This document shows, piece after piece, positions 25,669 to 33,767 of a DNA stretch of 46,214 nt; position 1 is the stretch's first letter, and every line of letters starts with the position of its first letter. The notes under the pieces were generated by a model. That model saw only the letters and a program-made list of their open reading frames with translations. It did no database searches and was not told the origin of the DNA. The DNA comes from Hyphomonadaceae bacterium UBA4763 (lineage in GTDB: Bacteria > Pseudomonadota > Alphaproteobacteria > Caulobacterales > Aquidulcibacteraceae): assembly GCA_002403455.1 (NCBI GenBank), contig DHHV01000072.1:1-46214 (forward strand). Reading direction: 5' to 3'. The position numbers were made by a program, and so were the translations under genes.

Positions 25669-26532
25669 ATGAAGGCCCAACGCGGATTATCTTGGGGCGT
25701 TTGTCTGTTGGTGGCGTTTGTCCCGACATGCGCATCGGCGAAAGTTTCACGGGTGATTTCGGCCGTCTTTTCCGCACCCCCAAGCCAGGATCTCAGCTTC
25801 CCGTATGGCTTGACGCCCAACGCGCCGGTGTTGAACGCCAACGCCGATGACCGCCCCGACATTACCCGTCCAACTGAATTGCGCGGCTTTGCGACCAATG
25901 AAGCCCGTGTCGATCGGCTGATCGGACCCGTTTCTGCGTATGTCAGTCACACAATTCCAACCGGCGAGCCGCAACCGGCCGGCGATGTCATCCGCAATTT
26001 TTGGGGCGTTTATGGCGTCGAAGAAGATGGGGCCGACAGCCTGCTTGGCCTCGACGTCTCTACGGGGGTCGATAATGCAGCCAGCGTCATCGTTTGGTTC
26101 GCGTCGCCGATCATTGGCGCTCACGGGCCTGCCAATGACGTGGTGTTGACGGATTTCTTTGGCGACGACTCGGTGCGGGTCGTTCCGGTCGATGCGCAAG
26201 GCGGCGAACTTGGGGAGGGCGTCGTCATCGCTTCCGGCCCCGGCAAAAACAATATCGATACGGACGATCCGGGCGCGTGGGGCTGGCTGGACGTTGACCT
26301 GGCCGTCGCGATTGAGAACCTTCCGGACACCTTGTTCGGCGGCCCGGCCGGACCGGGGGCAATCTTCGACAATTTGCGGCTCGCCGCCGTCGCGTTTGAT
26401 GTCGAAGATTTGTTCGGCGCCGGCCAACGTCGTCAACCCGTCGCCGGCCTAAAGATCATCGGCATTGAAGCCGGGTCCGGTCGCGGCACCTTCGATCTCG
26501 GCGTTGTGGGCGTCAACGCAAAGGCTTTTTGA
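25669..26532 (+). CDS. secreted protein of unknown function
   Basis: 287 residues with a clear signal peptide (basic MKAQR, hydrophobic GVCLLVAFVP, cleavage near CASA). The mature part is acidic, rich in Val, Gly and Asp, and free of Cys, as in an extracellular beta-sandwich. It has a segment SLLGLDVSTG followed by VIVWFASPIIGAHGPANDVVL, reminiscent of the region around VFEN motifs of secreted PEP-CTERM-like proteins, but there is no PEP-CTERM anchor or other sorting signal at the C-terminus (NAKAF). Divergent from the TonB receptor and upstream of a MarR gene, it may bind or process the ligand the receptor imports. The start is the ATG after an AGGGGAGC site. Confidence 0.7.
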   Translation: MKAQRGLSWGVCLLVAFVPTCASAKVSRVISAVFSAPPSQDLSFPYGLTPNAPVLNANADDRPDITRPTELRGFATNEARVDRLIGPVSAYVSHTIPTGEPQPAGDVIRNFWGVYGVEEDGADSLLGLDVSTGVDNAASVIVWFASPIIGAHGPANDVVLTDFFGDDSVRVVPVDAQGGELGEGVVIASGPGKNNIDTDDPGAWGWLDVDLAVAIENLPDTLFGGPAGPGAIFDNLRLAAVAFDVEDLFGAGQRRQPVAGLKIIGIEAGSGRGTFDLGVVGVNAKAF

Positions 26533-26729
26533 CAGGACCATTTCCTCCGAATGGGGATGATCACGAAAGCGCGGCTATAGCGTTACCATTGGTTTGGTGC
26601 ATGGCGTTATCATCGCAAGCGCGATTGCATGACCGGTCGGCTCATATTAAATCATTCGCCACAATGTTGCGCGACAAAAAGACAAATGCGCAGCTCCGCA
26701 GCGATGAAATTGAGTTTTGAGTCCTCCCC
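26533..26729. promoter_or_regulatory. upstream region of the MarR-family gene
   Basis: About 200 bases between the secreted-protein stop and the regulator start. I see near-symmetric motifs such as GCGTTACCATT and GGCGTTATCATC (two imperfect direct copies of GCGTTAnCAT at about 26579 and 26605), which could be operator half-sites, but no clean MarR palindrome. No coding frame is supported. Confidence 0.35.
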
Positions 26730-27242
26730 ATGATTGTCGATACGCGTGATGAAGTCGATCAGATTGTCGAATGCTGGCGCCGGGAATTGCCCGATATTGA
26801 CTTTGGCCCCAAAGCTTTAGTCCTGCGCGTCTTATCGACTGCGGCGAATTTGGAAGAAATCGCGGCGCGCGCTTGCGCGTTGCATGGCATCGATCTCAGC
26901 GTCTACAAGGTGCTGTCTGAGCTACGGCGCGCCGGCGCGCCTTATGAGCTCAAGCCCAAAGACTTGGTGCGCTGTCTGCCGATTTCGTCAGGCGGGTTGA
27001 CGAGCTTGATCGATCGCGCCGAGCGCAGCCAATTGGTCCAGCGCTTTCCAGACCCGGACGATCGCCGCGGTGTGGTCGTGCGCCTCACGGAAAAAGGTCT
27101 TGCGACGATCGCCGCCGCCGCGCGTGAGCGCAGCCTCGCGGAGGAACAAGCCTTGGGCGTGCTTGGTCCAAAGGACCGCGCGCAATTGGAGCAATTGCTT
27201 CGTCGCCTGATGCAGCAATTCCCGCAATTGATGCCGCGCTAA
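26730..27242 (+). CDS. MarR family transcriptional regulator
   Basis: 170 residues. The winged helix-turn-helix (about 60-135) shows the recognition region LPISSGGLTSLIDRAERSQLVQR followed by the wing PDPDDRRGVVVRLTEKG, the standard MarR signature. Flanking helices form the dimer interface. Members usually repress neighbouring genes and release DNA on binding a phenolic or other small ligand. Position between the secreted protein and the catabolic cluster makes it a candidate regulator of either. It converges on the DoxX-like gene, the stop codons sharing two bases. Confidence 0.9.
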   Translation: MIVDTRDEVDQIVECWRRELPDIDFGPKALVLRVLSTAANLEEIAARACALHGIDLSVYKVLSELRRAGAPYELKPKDLVRCLPISSGGLTSLIDRAERSQLVQRFPDPDDRRGVVVRLTEKGLATIAAAARERSLAEEQALGVLGPKDRAQLEQLLRRLMQQFPQLMPR

Positions 27243-27673
27243 ACTCGCCTTTTGCGTCCAGTCATGGCGTCGAGCGACAGCAATACGTCATAGCGGCGCA
27301 GCAAGAACAGCGCCAAAGCCGCGCCCAACACCGGTACCGCCGCCCAAAACAGAATATTGGGACGCGCCAGCGGCTCAAGCAAGCGTTCATAAGTCGCTAT
27401 TGTGGACACGCTGTGCATCAGCAAAATCGCGCCATAACTGAACGTCCGCAAGAATCCGGCCGCAAAGGCGAGCACGATAACCCCTTGCGCGATACCCAGC
27501 GCCAAAATGGCCTCCTTTGGCGGTGCCGCAAAATAAAACGTCGAGAAGACGCGTTGCGCCGTTTCAAATGACAGCAATTTATCGGCCACCCAAACCGCGA
27601 ACATCGCGGCAAGGCCAAGCCGAATGGCAAGTAGCGCTGGCGCAAGCGCGCGCGGCGTTTCGGTCATCGACAT
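27239..27673 (-). CDS. DoxX-like small integral membrane protein
   Basis: 144 residues with four hydrophobic segments (LLAIRLGLAAMFAVWVA; ILALGIAQGVIVLAFAAGF; YGAILLMHSVSTIAT; NILFWAAVPVLGAALALFLL), the arrangement of DoxX/MauE-type membrane proteins. Relatives act with thiosulfate:quinone oxidoreductase, methylamine utilisation or thiol-stress systems; here the role is unknown. The start follows GGGAGG by only four bases, and a second in-frame ATG two codons later is better spaced, so the true start may be 27667. It is transcribed away from the cluster, sharing a promoter region with the shikimate-dehydrogenase-like gene. Confidence 0.7.
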   Translation of the reverse strand: MSMTETPRALAPALLAIRLGLAAMFAVWVADKLLSFETAQRVFSTFYFAAPPKEAILALGIAQGVIVLAFAAGFLRTFSYGAILLMHSVSTIATYERLLEPLARPNILFWAAVPVLGAALALFLLRRYDVLLSLDAMTGRKRRV

Positions 27674-27972
27674 CGATCCTCCCAAGCTCTCCGCACAATT
27701 GGCGAATGGCGCATCTATTGTCACTGGCCCCAAAAGCGACGCCGCTAAACTCCTGACAAGCCCTCCCGCCAGGCCCGTAACCCATTCAAACTGCAACCAA
27801 ATTTCTTTTCGCGGCCCATCATTTATGTAGCTCCCAAGTATCTTTGTCACGTGAAATTGATCGCCAACGGAGCTGATTGGGGACGCCCTGCGCCCTAAAA
27901 TGGGGTGATAAGCACAGCCTTGCGGCGGCGTGCAGGTAAGAACTGACCGCGATCCGCACTGGGAGGACATCG
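27674..27972. promoter_or_regulatory. divergent promoter region at the head of the catabolic cluster
   Basis: About 300 bases between divergent starts, without a supported gene. It contains the perfect palindrome TCACGTGA at 27847-27854 and, right before the rightward gene, a strong GGGAGG ribosome binding site at 27961-27966. The neighbouring MarR protein is a plausible binder, but no matching motif was proven. Confidence 0.4.
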
Positions 27973-28788
27973 ATGGAGATAACCGGACGCACCCGGTTGA
28001 TTGGCTTGCTGGCCGACCCGATCGCACAGGTGCGCACGCCGAGCGTGCTCAATCCCCTTTTGGCGGCGCGCGGCGCCGATTTGATCGTCGTGCCGTTGCA
28101 TGTGCCAGGGCTGGACCTTTCGGCCGCCATGGCGGGACTTCGGCGCGCCAAAAGTTTCGCCGGCTTTTTGGCGACCGTGCCGCATAAGCCGGCTTTGCCG
28201 GCGCTTTGCGACGTCGTCCTGCCGTCGGCGCGGCAGGTCGGCGCGGCCAATTGCGCGCGCCTGCTTGCTGACGGGCGCCTCGTCTGCGCAACCTTTGACG
28301 GCACAGGCTTTGTGGCGGGTCTGCGCCAACAAGGCCTTGATCCGCAGGGCCACAAAGTCTTCCTGGCGGGCGCAGGCGGGGCGGCGGCGGGCGTCGCTTT
28401 CGCATTGGCCGAAGCCGGGATCGCCGAAATCGCCATTCTCAACCGCACAAGAGACAAAGCCGAAAGCCTCGCGGCGCGTCTTATCGCCGAATTTCCTGCC
28501 CTCAAGACGTATGCCGCCGATAGCGCCTCGCCCGCCGGCTTCTCCCTGGTCGTCAACGGCTCATCGCTCGGCATGCAGGAAACCGATGCCCCGCCAGTGG
28601 ATTATGCCGGTCTCGAGCCCCGGCAGATTGTCGCCGAAGTCGTCATGGCCCCGGAAATGACCCCGCTTTTGCGCGCCGCAGCAGCTCGCGGCGCGCAAAT
28701 CCATCTCGGCAAGCACATGCTCGCCGGCCAATTGACCGCCATCGCTGATTTTTTCACCCGCCCCGAAGCCGAGACGCTGGCGCGCTAG
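27973..28788 (+). CDS. shikimate dehydrogenase family protein (variant, probably not AroE)
   Basis: NAD(P)-dependent oxidoreductase of 271 residues. The substrate domain begins LIGLLADPIAQVRTPSVLN, differing from the AroE S(L)SPxMHN motif. The catalytic Lys is kept in TVPHK (K72), the Asp in FDGTGF (D109) and an Asn in GAAN (N93). The Rossmann motif is GAGGAAAG at 133-140, with a cofactor loop NRTRDKAE; Asn-Arg-Thr suggests NADP preference. Such QVRTP-type paralogues typically sit in catabolic rather than aromatic-synthesis loci. As first gene of a rightward cluster with a strong ribosome binding site, it may oxidise a hydroxylated cyclic acid. The 36-base gap to the next gene suggests an operon. 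Confidence 0.85.
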   Translation: MEITGRTRLIGLLADPIAQVRTPSVLNPLLAARGADLIVVPLHVPGLDLSAAMAGLRRAKSFAGFLATVPHKPALPALCDVVLPSARQVGAANCARLLADGRLVCATFDGTGFVAGLRQQGLDPQGHKVFLAGAGGAAAGVAFALAEAGIAEIAILNRTRDKAESLAARLIAEFPALKTYAADSASPAGFSLVVNGSSLGMQETDAPPVDYAGLEPRQIVAEVVMAPEMTPLLRAAAARGAQIHLGKHMLAGQLTAIADFFTRPEAETLAR

Positions 28789-28824
28789 CGCGACCGACTT
28801 GAGCAAAATTCAAAGGCTAACGCT

Positions 28825-31011
28825 GTGCCCATTTCGAAATCGCTCGCCATGGCCGCGCCATGGAAGCAAATCAAAACGACCGAGGCCGATTGGGCCAAAG
28901 CCGATCCGCTTTTGCTCGGCCGGATGCTGACCCAATTGCATCTGATCCGCGCTTTCGAAGAAAAAGTGCTTGAACTTGCCAATGAGCAATTGGTGCACGG
29001 CCCCGCGCACGCCTCAATTGGCCAAGAGGGCGGCGCCGTCGGTTCGATCATCGGCTTGCGCGCCAGCGACCAGATCAATGGCTCCCATCGCGGCCATCAC
29101 CAATTTCTAGCCAAGGCTTTGGGCTTTGTCGAACCGATTGGCTGTTCGCCGACTCAAGAAATTTCTGATCCCGTCAAAGCCCTCTTGACCCAAACTTTGG
29201 CCGAAATCATGGGGCTCTCGCCTGGCTTTTGCAAAGGCCGCGGCGGCTCGATGCATTTGCGCTGGCGCGAGGCGGGCGCGCTAGGCACCAACGCCATTGT
29301 CGGCGGCGGCGTGCCGATGGCGGCGGGCGCAGCCTGGTGCCACAAGCACAGCCAGACCGGCGATGTTGCGGTTACCTATTTCGGCGATGGCGCGGTCAAT
29401 ATCGGCTCGGTGCTTGAGACGATGAATATGGCCGGCGCCTGGGCCCTGCCCTTGTGTTTTTTTATCGAGAACAATCTCTACGCCGTCGCCACGACGGTCG
29501 AGGAATCGACCGCCGAACCGCGTTTGTCGAGCCGCGGCCCCGCTTTCAACATCGCCTCTTGGCGCGTCGACGGCATGGACCCCTTGGCGGTCTATCTGAC
29601 AATGGAAGAAGCCCTTGCGCATATGCGCGCCGGGAGCGGCCCCACCCTGATCGAGGCCGAAGTCTATCGTTTTTTCCACCAATCTGGACCCTTGCCGGGC
29701 TCGGCTTTCGGTTATCGCAGCAAGGAGGAAGAAGCCGCCTGGCGCGCCCGCGATCCGCTCGATCAAACCGCCGCTGCGATGATCAAGCGGGGCCTGCTGA
29801 CCAAAGCCGAAATCGACGTGCTGCGCCAGCGCGCCATCGACGCCATGCATCGGGCGACCGACGCGCTCACCGAACCCGACGGCAATAAGCGCAAAATCCG
29901 CGCCGATCTGTGGCCTTCGCCCAGCTTTCGCGATTTCGGCTTGCGCGGCGATCTTTCCGAGCTTGCCGGCCAGCGCATTGAGGAACAATCCAGTTTTAGC
30001 GGCCCGCTCGAAGACCAGCGCTTCGTCGACGTCATCGCCCGCGTGTTGCAGCAACGGATGGAGCGCGATCCCCGCATCGTTGTGCTCGGCGAGGACATCC
30101 ATCGTCTGCGCGGCGGCACCAATGGCGCGACCAAAGGCCTTGCCGACCAATTCCCGAACCGCGTCATCGGCACGCCGATCTCGGAAAACGCTTTTGCCGG
30201 GTTTGGCGGCGGCCTTGCGATGGACGGGCGTTTCCGCCCCATCGTTGAGTTTATGTATGCCGATTTCATGTGGGTCGCGGCCGACCAGGTCTTTAATCAG
30301 ATCGCCAAAGCCCGGCATATGTTCGGCGGTGTTGACGCGATGCCGCTCGTCCTCCGCTCCAAATGCGCCATGGGCACCGGCTATGGCTCACAACATTCGA
30401 TGGACCCAGCCGGCATTTACGCAACCAGCCCCGGCTGGCGGATCGTCGCGCCCTCGACCCCCTTTGACTATATCGGCCTGATGAACGCGGCCTTGCTGTG
30501 CGAAGACCCGGTGCTGGTGATCGAACATACCGACCTTTACCAAACCAAAATGCCGGCGCCGGTCGATGACCTCGATTACATCATCCCCTTGGGCAAAGCC
30601 AAAATCGTGCGGCCGGGCGCCCAGCTAACCATCCTCACTTATCTCGCCATGGTGCGCCATTGCGAAGCGGTGGTGGCCGAACTCGGCGTTGACGCCGAGA
30701 TCATCGATTTGCGCTCACTCGATCGCGCCGGCATCGATTGGGACACCATTAGCGCCAGCATCGCCAAGACCCATAACGTGTTGATCGTCGAGCAAGGCGC
30801 GCTCGGCACCTCTTACGGCACGATCCTTGGCGATGAGATCCAGCGCCGCTTTTTCGACGAGCTTGATCAGCCCGTCATGCGCGTGCTGGGCGGGGAGGCG
30901 GCGCCGTCGGTTTCGAAAATCCTCGAGCGCGCCGCGATGGCGGGCCGCGAAGAAGTCGCTGCGGGCATTCAAACCAGTTTCGCCAATGTCGGCCGGCAGA
31001 TTGCGCCCTAG
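28825..31011 (+). CDS. fused alpha/beta E1 of a ThDP-dependent 2-oxoacid dehydrogenase
   Basis: 728 residues joining what are normally two subunits. The alpha half (about 30-350) has the thiamine diphosphate motif from GDGAVN (187) to ENN (217), preceded by GGGVPMAAGAA. The beta half (from about 398) has RIVVLGEDI, RVIGTPISENAFAGFG and the C-terminal ILIVEQG block. Such E1 enzymes decarboxylate a 2-oxoacid or acetoin and pass the acyl group to a lipoyl E2. Neither E2 nor E3 is encoded in the window, so it borrows them, or works as a free decarboxylase or ligase. The start is GTG; an ATG at codon 9 is the alternative. It is in series with a GST and a CMD gene. Confidence 0.88.
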   Translation: MPISKSLAMAAPWKQIKTTEADWAKADPLLLGRMLTQLHLIRAFEEKVLELANEQLVHGPAHASIGQEGGAVGSIIGLRASDQINGSHRGHHQFLAKALGFVEPIGCSPTQEISDPVKALLTQTLAEIMGLSPGFCKGRGGSMHLRWREAGALGTNAIVGGGVPMAAGAAWCHKHSQTGDVAVTYFGDGAVNIGSVLETMNMAGAWALPLCFFIENNLYAVATTVEESTAEPRLSSRGPAFNIASWRVDGMDPLAVYLTMEEALAHMRAGSGPTLIEAEVYRFFHQSGPLPGSAFGYRSKEEEAAWRARDPLDQTAAAMIKRGLLTKAEIDVLRQRAIDAMHRATDALTEPDGNKRKIRADLWPSPSFRDFGLRGDLSELAGQRIEEQSSFSGPLEDQRFVDVIARVLQQRMERDPRIVVLGEDIHRLRGGTNGATKGLADQFPNRVIGTPISENAFAGFGGGLAMDGRFRPIVEFMYADFMWVAADQVFNQIAKARHMFGGVDAMPLVLRSKCAMGTGYGSQHSMDPAGIYATSPGWRIVAPSTPFDYIGLMNAALLCEDPVLVIEHTDLYQTKMPAPVDDLDYIIPLGKAKIVRPGAQLTILTYLAMVRHCEAVVAELGVDAEIIDLRSLDRAGIDWDTISASIAKTHNVLIVEQGALGTSYGTILGDEIQRRFFDELDQPVMRVLGGEAAPSVSKILERAAMAGREEVAAGIQTSFANVGRQIAP

Positions 31012-31059
31012 CCCGCCCCCTGCCCCCAACCTTATCTGCAGCGGAAAGAGGACCTCGCC

Positions 31060-31761
31060 ATGATCCAGTTCTATGACCTTGCCGGCGCCCGCGATGACCA
31101 GCGCTTGAGCCCTTATTGCTGGCGAACCCGCCTGGCGCTCGAGCATAAAGGCCTCAGCTATGACGCCATCGCCTGGCGCTTCACCGAAAAAGACCTCATC
31201 GCCTTTACCGGCCAAGGCGCCTGCCCGGTCATCGTCGACAATGGCAAAGCCGTGCATGATTCCTGGGCGATTATGGAGTATCTTGAGGCGACCTACCCTG
31301 CCCATCCATTTTTCGACAGCCCGCAAGCCAAAGCCCACGCCTTGTTCATCAAGCATTGGACCGAGCAGGTTTTGCATGTCGGCCTGACCAAACAAGTGGT
31401 GCTCGATGTCCATGACATGCTGGCCGATCGCGACAAACCGCATTTCCGCAGCACGCGCGAGCAGCGCCTGGGCATGACGCTCGAAGCCTTCAGCGCCGAT
31501 CGCGATGCGGTCTTGCCGGCTTTCCGCGCCGCTTTGTCGCCCTTGCGCACGACCTTGCAGAAAATCCCCTTTGTCAGCGGCGAGCGGCCATCTTACGCCG
31601 ATTATATCGTCTTTGGCGGGTTCCAATGGGCGCGGGTCAGCTCCGAGCGTGATGTGCTCGAACCGAGCGACCCGATCTATGCTTGGCGCGAGTCAATGCT
31701 GGGCCTGTTCGGCGGCCTGCCGGCCAAGACGCCGGCGCGCGGCGCGATCCTCGCCAAATGA
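31060..31761 (+). CDS. glutathione S-transferase family protein (beta-etherase LigE/LigF-like)
   Basis: 233 residues. The N-terminal thioredoxin-like domain starts IQFYDLAG and contains LSPYCWRTRLALEHKGL, where SPYCWRTR is typical of the LigE/LigF-like branch known from lignin ether cleavage and related reductions. GACPVIVDNGKAVHDSWAIMEYLEATYP supplies the cis-Pro and the Asp-Ser glutathione site. The all-helical C-terminal domain ends with SYADYIVFGGFQW, another family mark. It probably uses glutathione to cleave or isomerise a hydrophobic intermediate of the pathway encoded beside it. An AGAGG site precedes the ATG. Confidence 0.88.
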   Translation: MIQFYDLAGARDDQRLSPYCWRTRLALEHKGLSYDAIAWRFTEKDLIAFTGQGACPVIVDNGKAVHDSWAIMEYLEATYPAHPFFDSPQAKAHALFIKHWTEQVLHVGLTKQVVLDVHDMLADRDKPHFRSTREQRLGMTLEAFSADRDAVLPAFRAALSPLRTTLQKIPFVSGERPSYADYIVFGGFQWARVSSERDVLEPSDPIYAWRESMLGLFGGLPAKTPARGAILAK

Positions 31762-31791
31762 CCTTTGCCCAACCGATCCGGGAACCCGAAA

Positions 31792-32358
31792 ATGCCGCCT
31801 GATTTTGTCATTCATACGCTGGCGACGGCCCCCGATGAAACCAAGCCGCTGATCGAGGCCTCGATCGCCAAATACAAATCCCTGCCCAATTTGCACGCCA
31901 TTATGGCGGAAAGCCCGCAATTATTCGAAGCCTATCGCTTGATCACCGAGCTTTACCGCGCCTGTTCGCTGTCGGTTCTCGAGCGGCAAGTGGTCCTGCT
32001 GACGATCAATCGCGAAAATGGCTGCGATTATTGCATGGCGGCGCATTCGTTCATTGCGACCTTGGAGAAAATGCCTGCCGACATCTTGGCGGCCTTGCGC
32101 GCCGGAACGGCTTTGCCCGACGCCAAGCTCGAAGCGCTGAGCCGCTTTGCCGCCGCCATGGTCAATCAGCGCGGCTGGCTCACGCCCACCGATTTTGAGG
32201 CGTTTTTCGCCGCCGGCCATGACAAGCGCCACGTGCTCGATGTCGTTCTTGCGGTTGGGTATAAGACGCTCAGCAATTACACCAATCATATCGCCCAGAC
32301 CCCGGTCGATGCGATGTTCGCGGGCCAAGCCTGGACCCCGCCGGAGCGATCGGCATGA
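31792..32358 (+). CDS. carboxymuconolactone decarboxylase (AhpD-like) family protein
   Basis: 188 residues, all-helical CMD fold. CDYCMAAHS (C78, C81, H85) is the CxxC-His motif of the AhpD branch, which reacts with peroxides or thiols; upstream LSVLERQVVLLTINRENG is the matching conserved helix with the general-acid Glu. True gamma-carboxymuconolactone decarboxylases are shorter and lack the CxxC, so a redox role is more likely. The start is the ATG nearest the upstream gene; a TTG nine codons earlier is possible. Its stop overlaps the transporter start by 4 bases, so the two are translationally coupled. Confidence 0.87.
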   Translation: MPPDFVIHTLATAPDETKPLIEASIAKYKSLPNLHAIMAESPQLFEAYRLITELYRACSLSVLERQVVLLTINRENGCDYCMAAHSFIATLEKMPADILAALRAGTALPDAKLEALSRFAAAMVNQRGWLTPTDFEAFFAAGHDKRHVLDVVLAVGYKTLSNYTNHIAQTPVDAMFAGQAWTPPERSA

Positions 32359-33746
32359 CGACCCGCGCATCGACCCGCACGCCTAATTTCAACTTTACAG
32401 CCGCCTGCGTGCGCATCGCCGAGCGGTGGATGCCAGACGCCTTTGTCATCGCCTTGGCGCTCACCGCGCTGACCTTTGTCTTGTGCGTCGGGTTGGCGGG
32501 GCTTTCGCCGACGCAAACGCTGAAAGCCTGGGGCGGCGGGTTTTGGAATCTGCTGCAATTCACCAACCAGATCGTCATGACCTTGCTCTTGGGCTATGCG
32601 CTCGCCCATACCCCGCCGGTCATGCGCGCCTTGACCTGGATCGCTGGTTTGCCGCGCAATGCCGGCCATGCTTATTTGCTGGTTGGGTTTATCTCTTGCA
32701 TCGCGTCGATATTTTCTTGGGCGCTTTGCCTCGTCGCTGGGGCGATCATGGCGACCCGCACCGCGCGCGCTTGCGCGGCGCGCGGCGTTAAGGTGCATTA
32801 CCCGCTCCTTGTCGCCACGGGTTTTTCCGGCATGTGCGTGTGGCACCAAGGCTTGTCGAGCTCGATCGGGCTGTCGGTCGCAACGCCCGGTCATTTTCTG
32901 GAAAGCGCCATTGGCGTGATCCCAACCTCAGCGACAATTTTTGCGCCGTGGAACCTCGCCATCGTGGCGATGATCGTGCTGATTGTCCCATTCGGCATGC
33001 GGCTCTTGGCCCCGCCAGCCGCTGAAGCGCGCGCGTTGGACGCCACCGCCGCAACGATCGCCGTCGAGCCGGAGGAGCCCCTCGCCAAATTGCCCCAAGC
33101 GATCCGTCCGGCTGAGCATTTGGAGAATTCCCGCCTGTTGATGGCCTTGGCCGTGGCGGCGGGTCTTTTTGTGCTGATCGACCATTTTGTGCTGCAGCGC
33201 AAAGGGCTCGATCTTAATTCGCTCAATTTTGCGTTCTTGGTGCTGGGCATGGCCTGCGCCGGCCGGCCCTCGCTTTATTTGCGGCTGATCATGGATGCGG
33301 CCCGCGTCTCGGCCCCGTTTCTGCTGCAATATCCGTTTTACGCCGGCCTTGCGGCGATGATGGCGCTGAATGGCGGCGAGGACCAACCCGGTCTTGCCCA
33401 AATGATGATCAACATGTTCATCGCCATTTCAAATGCCGAGACATTGCCGTTGTTCACCTTCCTCAGCGGCGGCCTGCTCAACATGTTCGTTCCCTCTGGC
33501 GGCGGCCAATGGGCGATCCAAGGCCCCATTGCCATGGAAGCCGCCATCGCGCTCGGCGCCGACGTGCCGAAAACCGCCATGGCGGTCGCGATGGGCGATC
33601 AATGGACCAATCTGATCCAGCCGCTGAATGCCCTGCCGGCTTTGGCCGTCGCCGGGCTGCATATCCGCGACATCATGGGATATTGCTTGATCGCGGTGCT
33701 GTTCACGGGCGTCATCTTTGCGATCGGCCTGATCTTCATATTCTGA
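32355..33746 (+). CDS. short-chain fatty acid transporter (AtoE family)
   Basis: Inner-membrane permease of 463 residues with about ten to twelve hydrophobic segments. The N-terminal RIAERWMPDAFVIALALT, ATGFSGMCVWHQGLSSSIGL in the middle, and the C-terminal FVPSGGGQWAIQGP and GDQWTNLIQPLNALPAL are AtoE-type signatures. E. coli AtoE imports short-chain fatty acids such as butyrate and acetoacetate. As last gene of the rightward cluster and coupled to the CMD gene, it probably brings in, or exports, the small acid that the upstream enzymes handle. It converges with the ABM gene. Confidence 0.92.
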   Translation: MTTRASTRTPNFNFTAACVRIAERWMPDAFVIALALTALTFVLCVGLAGLSPTQTLKAWGGGFWNLLQFTNQIVMTLLLGYALAHTPPVMRALTWIAGLPRNAGHAYLLVGFISCIASIFSWALCLVAGAIMATRTARACAARGVKVHYPLLVATGFSGMCVWHQGLSSSIGLSVATPGHFLESAIGVIPTSATIFAPWNLAIVAMIVLIVPFGMRLLAPPAAEARALDATAATIAVEPEEPLAKLPQAIRPAEHLENSRLLMALAVAAGLFVLIDHFVLQRKGLDLNSLNFAFLVLGMACAGRPSLYLRLIMDAARVSAPFLLQYPFYAGLAAMMALNGGEDQPGLAQMMINMFIAISNAETLPLFTFLSGGLLNMFVPSGGGQWAIQGPIAMEAAIALGADVPKTAMAVAMGDQWTNLIQPLNALPALAVAGLHIRDIMGYCLIAVLFTGVIFAIGLIFIF

Positions 33747-33767
33747 CCGCCGCCGCGCCGCTCCCAG

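Noticed and set aside
27847..27854. TCACGTGA palindrome as a regulator site
   Set aside because: An 8-base palindrome alone is too short to assign; kept only as a note in the promoter region.
29281..30318. Leftward frame of 345 codons opposite the fused E1
   Set aside because: Shadow of the E1 gene, Gly/Arg/His-rich with no domain.
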